Shown in pieces: positions 1 through 5,036 of a stretch of 5,036 nucleotides of DNA. Made by a program: the position numbers and the translations under genes. The notes beneath the pieces are model-generated. The model was not told where the DNA came from, ran no database searches, and saw only the letters and a list, made by a program, of their open reading frames with translations. Position 1 is the first letter of the stretch, and the number at the start of each line of letters is the position of its first letter. Source of the DNA: Candidatus Thorarchaeota archaeon (GTDB taxonomy: Archaea > Asgardarchaeota > Thorarchaeia > Thorarchaeales > Thorarchaeaceae); the NCBI GenBank assembly GCA_016840965.1, contig JAEORI010000252.1, forward strand, positions 1 to 5,036. The letters are read 5' to 3'.

Positions 1-1163
1 CAACCTCTAAAGGGGAACCATCTTTCAAGGTGTCGAACGATAAAATTGCATCTTGGACGAGCAGAGCCCCTCATTCATCACGATTAATTGGATTTGCTCG
101 TGTTAATCCTTTAGATGAATCGCTCACAGGTAGTCCTATTGCCGTGAATGAACTCGAACGGGCAATATTAGCCTTAGGGCTCCGAGGTCTCAAACTTCAT
201 CCTCTCGCTCAGCTTTTTGTAGATGCCATTGAAAAAAATGAACCACGAGCTGTTGTAAAACGAGCAGGAGAGCTAGGAGTACCTGTTATTTTTGATACTA
301 GAAACATGCGAACAGTTGTTAGAATTAAAAGACTTGTTGACTCTATGCGCAATGATCCCGATTGTGGTAGTGCCATGAGAGGGCTAAGGGTAATCCTTGC
401 ACATTGCGGAATGGCTCCAAGCGATCCTCGACTTTATGAAGCATTGAAGGATCCAGTGATTTTTGCAGAAACATCTACACTCCACGACCGTGATGTACCA
501 ATCCTTTTCAATCAAGCAAGTGAAAGATTGGGAGCTTCTAATCTAGACTGGTCAACAAAGATACTATTTGGGACTGATTACAGCTTTCTCTCAGTTCAAG
601 CTATAGATATTATTCTCCACATGTTATCAAGAGATTTCCCCGGCTCTTTGGCTGATATCCAAAGGGTTCTAGCAGGCAACATGCTTTCACTCGTTCACAG
701 TCCATACCGAACTTCAACAGGATCTTCAGGGTCTCCAATTGAGTTAGTTTGTCAAGATAAAATTTGCACCATACAACGTGAGATTGAAGACTCGCTAGTC
801 AAACTCATTTCCAAGGGAACATGGGACTTAAACTCTCTTGACTTCATGATCCCACCTATTGGAACTTGGCCAGAACTAACATCCAGAGAACAAGGGGCTT
901 TCAATGGAATTGATATGGACTCATATGTACTCACCTTGAAGTCAAAAGAAAATGCTAAAGAGCTCCATCTATGGATAAGGCGTCGCCCTAGTGGCTATCT
1001 CAGTTGTACTGTTCTAGCAACTCAAGGGATGACTCGCTTAGAAACAATAGAGAACGCATCTCAGAAAATTAGTCAAGTTTTATTGAGGTCAATTTCTGAC
1101 CACTCGCAAACCCTACATTCTTCAGCAGAAATCAAGTCTCATCTACTTAAGCTTCTTACTTGA
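1..1163 (+). CDS. Amidohydrolase (TIM-barrel metal-dependent hydrolase), 5' partial, with C-terminal extension
   Basis: This is the C-terminal part of an amidohydrolase-2-type TIM-barrel enzyme, a family of cytosolic metal-dependent hydrolases and decarboxylases; the substrate cannot be told. The reading frame is open to the left edge. The GTG at 30 is probably internal: the residues after it (NDKIASW...SSRLIGFARVNP) match the middle of the fold, and the expected N-terminal HxH metal motif is absent and must lie upstream. Counting from that GTG, visible landmarks are GLRGLKLHP at 51-58, VPVIFDTR at 84-91, the barrel histidine in ILAHCG (H125), and the C-terminal aspartate in ILFGTDYSF (D183), then LAGNMLSLV at 214-222. 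Where the family normally has a metal-ligand histidine after strand 5 (PV-x-x-H), this protein has aspartate (D89). After residue about 228 comes a tail of about 150 residues that I do not recognise; it is not part of the barrel. The stop is TGA at 1161-1163. Family assignment is good; catalytic activity is uncertain. Confidence 0.8.
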   Translation, partial: TSKGEPSFKVSNDKIASWTSRAPHSSRLIGFARVNPLDESLTGSPIAVNELERAILALGLRGLKLHPLAQLFVDAIEKNEPRAVVKRAGELGVPVIFDTRNMRTVVRIKRLVDSMRNDPDCGSAMRGLRVILAHCGMAPSDPRLYEALKDPVIFAETSTLHDRDVPILFNQASERLGASNLDWSTKILFGTDYSFLSVQAIDIILHMLSRDFPGSLADIQRVLAGNMLSLVHSPYRTSTGSSGSPIELVCQDKICTIQREIEDSLVKLISKGTWDLNSLDFMIPPIGTWPELTSREQGAFNGIDMDSYVLTLKSKENAKELHLWIRRRPSGYLSCTVLATQGMTRLETIENASQKISQVLLRSISDHSQTLHSSAEIKSHLLKLLT

Positions 1164-1179
1164 CACTGACTTACAATTC

Positions 1180-1186
1180 TTTATAA
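1180..1186 (+). promoter_or_regulatory. TATA-box-like element before the Cdc48-N/VWA gene
   Basis: TTTATAA lies in the 67-base gap after the amidohydrolase stop. An archaeal transcript starting about 25 bases downstream would begin near 1208-1212, leaving a leader of about 20 bases that still contains the AGGAGG site at 1220. This suggests the VWA gene has its own promoter. It is judged by eye only, and such AT-rich matches are common. Confidence 0.4.
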
Positions 1187-1219
1187 CTTCAAAATCGGAG
1201 TGACTTGATAAAGGACAAT

Positions 1220-1225
1220 AGGAGG
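1220..1225 (+). promoter_or_regulatory. Strong ribosome binding site (AGGAGG) that decides the VWA gene start
   Basis: AGGAGG is a full Shine-Dalgarno match. It lies 5 bases before GTC (1231) and 8 bases before ATC (1234), but 26 bases before the first conventional start codon in frame, TTG at 1252. An in-frame TAG at 1219-1221 overlaps the site, so the protein cannot begin further upstream. The site therefore points to translation starting around 1231-1234 on an unusual codon, or to a base error at that codon. Confidence 0.7.
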
Positions 1226-1251
1226 CAAAAGTCATCACCAAGAAACTGACA

Positions 1252-2523
1252 TTGGAGATAATTGACGGTGGAGACCTTAGAGGTTTTGCCAATGTTCATC
1301 CAAAGATAGCAAAAAAATTGGATGCTGATATTGGATCAATTGTTGTGTTAGAAGATCCACAGAGTGGCTTCTGGGGTGCAGCTGAGATTAGGATGAGTAA
1401 TGACGCAGCAGAGGATGCCATAATCATTGATACTCTCGTCTTGGAAGCATCACTATTAATGGAAGGCGACCAAGTAGAGGTTGCGCTCTACGATGAAGAT
1501 ATGCACGCTCTTGAGTATGTTGAATTTGGTCTCAAACCACTAACTGAAGATGCGAATACTGAAGACCTTGTTTCACGGGCTGCTGAACGAGTCAAAGCAT
1601 TGGAAAACATCATAGGTGGCCGACTTGTCTATCCTGGAATGTCCTTTAATTGGCCTGAGCTTGATGTGAAAGTCGAGATAATCAACACTAAACCTGATCT
1701 CGCTGGAAAAAGCTTTGCGAAGTTAGCATTTGAGGCTCTTCGTGAAAGAACTGGTTATCAATTCAAAACTGTTGGGATTGCATCTCCATTTAATGCAGTA
1801 CTCTGTATTGATACAAGTGGCTCAATGAAAACTACTGATGTGCCCGTACAGGACATTGCTCATGCTCGTGAAGGTTTGAAGGATTTGGCTGGAGATAGTC
1901 CAGAAGTTCAGGCTTTTCTCAATAGATTTGAGGAGGGTAAGAATGTCAGCCGAGCTGAAGCCGCTGCTATGGCGGTTCTCCTCTATCTTGCGGAGAAGGT
2001 TGGTCGCGGGTATGGCGAGAAAGTCGGCGTAATTACGTTTGAGAAAGAAGTCAGCGAAATGACCTTTCTTAATTCAGATACCGGAGAAGTGCAGCCATTT
2101 GTAGAATGTACTGGTAGAGAAAAAGCTCTTGGCCTTCAAATTATCAGTACCCATGTTGTGGACAAGGTGGAAGAAGGAGGTACACTTACAGATATGGGTT
2201 CAGCTTTGACCAAGGCTCACGAGATCATGGAAGAATTTAATGACCCTGAAAAACCAACGATGCTCATTATGTTGACTGACGGAATGACAACATCTGGTCC
2301 TCCTCCACTAAAAGTGCTTAAAGAACGCTTTACTGACCGGAGCAAACTTGTCATTTATTCAATTGGCTTAGGTGAACGTAGCGAAATTGATGAAGAATTA
2401 ATGCTGGCAATCGCACAATATGGGAATGGAAGCTATCGGCACGTAGACAATATGCGAGATTTGCTTGAGTGGTATGGTAAATTAGCTGGAGAGTTTGCTG
2501 TTGTAATTCGAGGATCTGGGTAA
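1252..2523 (+). CDS. Cdc48-N-like double-psi barrel fused to a VWA domain
   Basis: Coordinates use TTG 1252, the first conventional start in frame. The real N-terminus is probably GTC 1231 or ATC 1234, just after AGGAGG, which would add ITKKLTL, apparently the first strand of the barrel. Residues 1-92 (from TTG) resemble the Cdc48/VCP N-terminal double-psi beta-barrel: GFANVHPKIAKKL at 11-23, IGSIVVLED at 27-35, IIIDTLVLEASLLMEGDQVEV at about 57-77. Residues about 105-178 resemble the second Cdc48-N subdomain (GGRLVYPGMSF, VKVEIINTKP). Residues 181-423 form a VWA domain with a complete MIDAS: DTSGS at 187-191, GGT at 309-311 and LTDG at 341-344, so metal-dependent ligand binding is likely. 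A helical insertion of about 37 residues (200-236) separates the DxSxS strand from the next. There are no Walker motifs, transmembrane segments or signal peptide; it is probably a cytosolic binding or adaptor protein. It is convergent with the HEAT-repeat gene, 5 bases away. The VWA call is firm; the Cdc48-N call is by visual comparison. Confidence 0.85.
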   Translation: MEIIDGGDLRGFANVHPKIAKKLDADIGSIVVLEDPQSGFWGAAEIRMSNDAAEDAIIIDTLVLEASLLMEGDQVEVALYDEDMHALEYVEFGLKPLTEDANTEDLVSRAAERVKALENIIGGRLVYPGMSFNWPELDVKVEIINTKPDLAGKSFAKLAFEALRERTGYQFKTVGIASPFNAVLCIDTSGSMKTTDVPVQDIAHAREGLKDLAGDSPEVQAFLNRFEEGKNVSRAEAAAMAVLLYLAEKVGRGYGEKVGVITFEKEVSEMTFLNSDTGEVQPFVECTGREKALGLQIISTHVVDKVEEGGTLTDMGSALTKAHEIMEEFNDPEKPTMLIMLTDGMTTSGPPPLKVLKERFTDRSKLVIYSIGLGERSEIDEELMLAIAQYGNGSYRHVDNMRDLLEWYGKLAGEFAVVIRGSG

Positions 2524-2528
2524 TTGAC

Positions 2529-3677
2529 TTAGTCTCGCGGTTCAAGAGCTTGAGTTAGCCCTTTTAGCGTTTCAAGATCCATCTCTTCGATTTGTTCTTC
2601 AGGTATACCTTCAAGCATCACTTCAGGTATGTTGATTAAAAGCTCAGCCTTCTCTATCCCATATTTGTTGACGAAAGCTTCCATCCTCGGGTCCTGTTTT
2701 TCTTCAACTTCTTCTTCAACCTCAGCTTCTTCAGGCTCGCTTTCAGCAGTGGATGCGAGAAGAGCTTCAAGTTCCTCCACGCTAAGGGTAGCAAGTGTTT
2801 CATCACCCACTTCTTTTCTTACTTCTTTAGGGAGTTGTGCAATCAACTCATCTTGTGCAGTTTCTTTCTTCTTTTTGCGGACTTTCTTTACCTTACGTAC
2901 CTTGATTGTTTTCTTTTTCGTTGGTGTTTCTGATGGAATCGCAACTTTGAGTTTCTGTACAAGTTCCCTAGCTGACGATGGTGTTAAACGCCTTACGTCT
3001 TCTGGAGGCAGATTTTCCCTTAATTCATCTGGTAATTCGCTAAGGATTTCTTCCACTTCATCAGAAACTCCGCTTACCCTAGGTTTTTCAATACTCACAG
3101 ACGCTTCTTCAGAAAGTAGGATTGGTGCACTCTCTAGCTCCTCAGCGAGAGAGGTTATGTCAATTTCAATATCAAATCCCTTGCTCCGCCAGTTTATGTA
3201 ACGACTAATAGCGGATGGTTTCATCTTCATGCTCGTTAAGAACTTGTTAATATCTTCATCAGCCATTTCCGGAAAATCATCAATTAATTTCTGAACTTCA
3301 TCTTCGCTGATTCGCGCCCAGATTGGGCCATTCAAAAGTTTTGAGAGTCCTGAAGCACAATGAGATCTGACCCAAGTATTGCCATCTTTGAGACCCTGAA
3401 TCATAATAGGGATAGTTCTAGGTTGGTGATAAAACGCCAGTGCTTGAGCTGCGGCTATTCGTACATCTGGCACATCATCTGAGAGAGCTTTCACGACATC
3501 CGAAACAATCATGGGGTCTGCTAAATCGATAGCAGCGAGTAATGCTCTTTCTCTAACAATATCTGATGGATCTGAAAAAGCCTTTATCAACGCGCTACGC
3601 TCAGCTTTGTTCTCCCTGGCAAGCCGCCCAACTTCGTCTGTATCGAATTCCAACAAAAGACTCCTTGTCTTTGCCAA
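2529..3677 (-). CDS. HEAT-repeat protein with charged linkers and a triplicated helical motif
   Basis: A soluble 382-residue protein, probably a scaffold for protein or nucleic-acid partners; no catalytic motif is visible. Residues about 25-120 contain about three HEAT repeats of the PBS-lyase type, seen in DPSDIVRERALLAA, DVPDVRIAAAQAL and DGNTWVRSHCASGLSKLL. Residues 120-200 are mixed helical. Three similar segments of about 35 residues follow at 209-243, 276-310 and 344-378, sharing the pattern L-x-x-(L/I)P-(8 or so residues)-E-x-(V/L/I)-x-x-(L/M)-(about 5)-L. The first two are separated by a lysine/arginine-rich linker (254-271), and the last two by a glutamate-rich linker (312-327). The start is TTG at 3675-3677, chosen because GGAGGA lies 6 bases upstream on this strand and a stop follows shortly upstream in frame. 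It is divergent from the CPBP protease gene and convergent with the VWA gene. The HEAT call is confident; the role is unknown. Confidence 0.85.
   Translation of the reverse strand: MAKTRSLLLEFDTDEVGRLARENKAERSALIKAFSDPSDIVRERALLAAIDLADPMIVSDVVKALSDDVPDVRIAAAQALAFYHQPRTIPIMIQGLKDGNTWVRSHCASGLSKLLNGPIWARISEDEVQKLIDDFPEMADEDINKFLTSMKMKPSAISRYINWRSKGFDIEIDITSLAEELESAPILLSEEASVSIEKPRVSGVSDEVEEILSELPDELRENLPPEDVRRLTPSSARELVQKLKVAIPSETPTKKKTIKVRKVKKVRKKKKETAQDELIAQLPKEVRKEVGDETLATLSVEELEALLASTAESEPEEAEVEEEVEEKQDPRMEAFVNKYGIEKAELLINIPEVMLEGIPEEQIEEMDLETLKGLTQALEPRD
2544..3053 (-). repeat. Three diverged protein-level repeats in the HEAT-repeat gene
   Basis: Three segments encode related helical units: 2949-3053 (ILSELPDELRENLPPEDVRR...), 2748-2852 (LIAQLPKEVRKEVGDETLAT...) and 2544-2648 (LLINIPEVMLEGIPEEQIEE...). 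They align without gaps over about 34 residues, with a conserved (L/I)P pair and hydrophobic positions of helical spacing. The repeat is visible in protein only; the DNA has diverged, so it is an old duplication and not a recent tandem repeat. Confidence 0.65.
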
Positions 3678-3683
3678 GAGTAC

Positions 3684-3689
3684 TCCTCC
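3684..3689 (-). promoter_or_regulatory. Ribosome binding site (GGAGGA) for the HEAT-repeat gene
   Basis: On the minus strand GGAGGA sits 6 bases before TTG 3677. It decides the start, since no ATG or GTG lies between it and the in-frame stop TGA (3699-3701). Confidence 0.75.
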
Positions 3690-3717
3690 GTTATGGGCTC
3701 AATATCGCCAACTTTTT

Positions 3718-3727
3718 ACTATATTAG
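3718..3727 (-). promoter_or_regulatory. TATA-box-like element for the HEAT-repeat gene
   Basis: The minus strand reads CTAATATAGT, centred about 46 bases before the TTG start. A start of transcription about 25 bases further on (near 3697) would leave a short leader carrying the GGAGGA site. The spacing fits an archaeal promoter; the assignment is by eye. Confidence 0.4.
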
Positions 3728-3795
3728 CCTGAAGCATTCTATCTTAATAGCATTAGCTGGGCGAATACTGCTGCCTTCCTTATATCAGTTGGCAC

Positions 3796-3802
3796 TATAT
3801 AT
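3796..3802 (+). promoter_or_regulatory. TATA-box-like element for the CPBP protease gene
   Basis: TATATAT lies about 60 bases before ATG 3859, predicting a transcription start near 3824-3828 and a leader of about 30 bases. A second, weaker AT run (CTTATAT, 3778-3784) lies just upstream. The region 3690-3858 otherwise holds no gene on either strand that I can support. Confidence 0.4.
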
Positions 3803-3808
3803 CGACTT

Positions 3809-3841
3809 ACCGGAGTAAATTTAGGATAGAAAATATCCGGT
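3809..3841. repeat. Short inverted repeat ACCGGA ... TCCGGT in the CPBP promoter/leader
   Basis: ACCGGA (3809-3814) and TCCGGT (3836-3841) are perfect reverse complements separated by 21 bases of AT-rich sequence, with 27 bases between arm centres. The pair straddles the predicted transcription start, so it could be an operator for a dimeric regulator. At 6 bases per arm it may be chance. Confidence 0.35.
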
Positions 3842-3858
3842 GTTAAAAGGCGCTAATA

Positions 3859-4665
3859 ATGATTAATGACCAACAAATAGAATGGCCTAGATTGATTCTG
3901 TTCATGCTGGCAATGCTGTTGATTGTAGCTATGTCACCGGTTGTAAGCATTTTATTCTCTGGAGACCTACTTGCTTTGGCTGCTACAATTGTTTTCTTTC
4001 TAACATTTGTATTCATGTATCTAGTAACTTGGGCGTTTGTACGTTGGGACGGCGGAGTGTCTGTTTCCGAGCTTGGTTTAGACATAGATCGACATTTTTC
4101 GCAACATCTAATCATCGGTGCTATTGCAGGAACTGCTGCAGCAACATTGGTTGTAGTGATTGCATTCTTCTTTGGAGGCCAGCTTCGTCCCTTAGATCAG
4201 ATAACAGTCGATTTACTAGTCAACGAAATCATCATAACTGCGCCAACAGCATTCTTTGAGGAGTTAACACATCGTGGATATATCTTAACAAGATTGGAAA
4301 TCCTCACTAATCAAAACACTGCAATACTAATTAGCTCACTCTTCTTTTCGTTACTTCACTTCAGCTGGTGGACATATAATGGAGTTACTGTGCCTCTTGT
4401 CATTCTCTTCACATTCAATATTTTCCTTGGAGGAGTAATACTTTCACTTAGCTATTATATGTCCGGGCGAAGATTGTGGGTGCCTATTGCATTTCACTTC
4501 ACTTGGAACATGATTGCATATATCCTATTTCCGACATTCCCTCGCGAAATAGTAGCACAGCCTGAAATCTTTCAGATAGAATGGGGGGTTACAACAATAA
4601 TTGGATTTCTGTTTGGTCTTTCCATTCTTTGGAGTTTTCTATCTTCAGCGAAAAATAAAGAATGA
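3859..4665 (+). CDS. CPBP-family intramembrane metalloprotease (Abi/CAAX protease-like)
   Basis: A complete 268-residue integral membrane protein of the CPBP (Rce1-like) family, glutamate-type intramembrane proteases. In eukaryotes Rce1 trims prenylated CAAX proteins; the archaeal substrates are generally unknown. All family motifs are present: EExxxR as EELTHR (134-139), FxxxH as FSLLH (163-167), an FN-containing membrane segment (186-187), and HxxxN as HFTWN (213-217). Hydrophobic segments lie at about 11-33, 37-61, 83-106, 122-133, 153-170, 177-199, 206-225 and 242-262. The motifs are intact, so the enzyme is probably active. The start is ATG 3859, preceded by a weak AAAAGG at 3845-3850 (8-base gap). 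The gene is divergent from the HEAT-repeat gene and converges on the NfeD-like gene. A bacteriocin-immunity role, known for some relatives, is not supported by any neighbour here. Confidence 0.9.
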   Translation: MINDQQIEWPRLILFMLAMLLIVAMSPVVSILFSGDLLALAATIVFFLTFVFMYLVTWAFVRWDGGVSVSELGLDIDRHFSQHLIIGAIAGTAAATLVVVIAFFFGGQLRPLDQITVDLLVNEIIITAPTAFFEELTHRGYILTRLEILTNQNTAILISSLFFSLLHFSWWTYNGVTVPLVILFTFNIFLGGVILSLSYYMSGRRLWVPIAFHFTWNMIAYILFPTFPREIVAQPEIFQIEWGVTTIIGFLFGLSILWSFLSSAKNKE

Positions 4666-4703
4666 GAAGGAAAATTGAATATCCTTCCTCTTCTTTCATT
4701 CAT
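4651..4703. terminator. Possible bidirectional terminator between convergent genes
   Basis: The 38-base gap between the two convergent stops is T-rich on the + strand (CCTCTTCTTTCATTC, 4687-4701) and, read on the minus strand, continues into CTTTATTTTT (4660-4651). It also contains a small hairpin, GAAGGA (4666-4671) with TCCTTC (4682-4687) and a 10-base loop. Archaeal termination depends mainly on T-runs, so both genes could end here. The hairpin is weak. Confidence 0.4.
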
Positions 4704-5036
4704 CTATTGGTCTGAACCTGATATGTCATCAGGTCTTCTCACATGCATTGTGATGCCAGTTATATGGTCGATGACAACTGTTTCGCCAGCTTTTATTGGT
4801 GGACCGGTCGTTCTTGCCCACCAAATCTCAGCACCAGTTTTTACCTTCCCCTTTGGATTCAAGTCTGTGACAGCATGAATATCTGCGTACTTGAATTGAG
4901 AGTATGTTGGCCATTTATCATAGTCCCTTAGAAATGCAAAATAGAGAAGCATCAAACTGAAGACTGTACCTGCCATGATATAGACAGTAAGCTGCCGTGT
5001 TTCATCAATGAGAACAGACAGGAAAATCGCTACACC
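4704..5036 (-). CDS. NfeD-like membrane protein, C-terminal part (partial)
   Basis: The 110 visible residues are the C-terminal end of an NfeD-family protein; the frame is open to the right edge, so the ATG at 4976 is most likely internal. Residues 1-10 are the end of a hydrophobic stretch, 17-36 (TVYIMAGTVFSLMLLYFAFL) form a transmembrane helix, and about 50-102 form the soluble OB-fold typical of NfeD: AVTDLNPKGKVKTGAEIW (55-72), PIKAGETVVIDHITGITMHVRR (80-101). The family pattern is T-D-L-x-P-x-G-x-V ... G-x-x-V-x-V-x-x-x-x-G-x-x-x-x-V. NfeD proteins act with stomatin-type SPFH membrane proteins, and long forms carry a ClpP-class serine protease; neither is visible, as the N-terminus lies outside. 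The stop is TAG (minus strand) at 4704-4706. The gene converges on the CPBP protease gene. Confidence 0.8.
   Translation of the reverse strand, partial: GVAIFLSVLIDETRQLTVYIMAGTVFSLMLLYFAFLRDYDKWPTYSQFKYADIHAVTDLNPKGKVKTGAEIWWARTTGPPIKAGETVVIDHITGITMHVRRPDDISGSDQ

Noticed and set aside
30..32. GTG as the start of the amidohydrolase
   Set aside because: The frame is open to the window edge, no ribosome site precedes it at the right distance, and the N-terminal metal motif of the fold is missing, so the gene starts upstream.
1792..2520. VWA gene as an archaeal Rpn10 (proteasome ubiquitin receptor)
   Set aside because: Rpn10 has an N-terminal VWA domain and lacks a Cdc48-N-like part; here the order and intact MIDAS differ and no ubiquitin-interacting helix is seen.
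2629..3201. 190-residue + strand reading frame opposite the HEAT-repeat gene
   Set aside because: Its product is a low-complexity Ser/Phe/Leu-rich mirror of the Lys/Glu-rich real protein, with no ribosome site or domain.
3843..4115. Minus-strand 90-residue frame, and + strand 4029-4259, within the CPBP protease gene
   Set aside because: Both overlap a gene with all family motifs intact; the shorter frames show no domain or start signals.
3859..4665. CPBP protease as part of a bacteriocin immunity or defence island
   Set aside because: No toxin, bacteriocin precursor, nuclease or other defence gene lies beside it; the neighbours are a HEAT scaffold and NfeD.
4675..4931. + strand frames opposite the NfeD-like gene
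   Set aside because: The minus-strand frame has a clear NfeD OB-fold pattern and is open to the edge; the + strand frames resemble nothing.

Overview
The window looks archaeal. It is AT-leaning, TATA-box-like elements sit about 45-63 bases before three gene starts, and strong GGAGG-type Shine-Dalgarno sites precede two of them. One protein begins with a Cdc48/VCP-type N-terminal domain. An Asgard/Thorarchaeota-like source is possible, but that is an impression from protein style and not something shown here. No tRNA, rRNA, CRISPR array, insertion sequence or origin was seen. About 90% of the window is coding.

Layout from left to right. (1) Bases 1-1163, + strand: the 3' part of a TIM-barrel amidohydrolase whose N-terminus lies before the window; it carries an unrecognised C-terminal extension of about 150 residues. 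(2) About 1231-2523, + strand: a protein with a Cdc48-N-like double-psi beta-barrel module followed by a VWA domain with an intact metal-binding (MIDAS) motif and no ATPase. Its start is puzzling, because a perfect AGGAGG site is followed at the right distance only by GTC or ATC. (3) 2529-3677, - strand: a HEAT-repeat protein with a very basic and a very acidic linker and three copies of a short helical repeat. It ends tail to tail with gene 2, five bases apart. (4) 3678-3858: a divergent promoter region with a TATA-like element for each flanking gene and a small inverted repeat. (5) 3859-4665, + strand: a complete CPBP-family (Abi/CAAX protease-like) membrane protease. (6) 4704-5036, - strand: the C-terminal part of an NfeD-like membrane protein, running off the right edge.

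The genes do not form one obvious operon: strands alternate as + + - + -. The most interesting pair is the Cdc48-N/VWA protein and the HEAT/triple-repeat protein. Both look like non-enzymatic binding or scaffold proteins, and they may or may not work together. The last two genes both encode membrane proteins of protein-quality or envelope type (a CPBP protease and NfeD) but converge and are probably transcribed separately. No known defence or biosynthetic system is recognisable.
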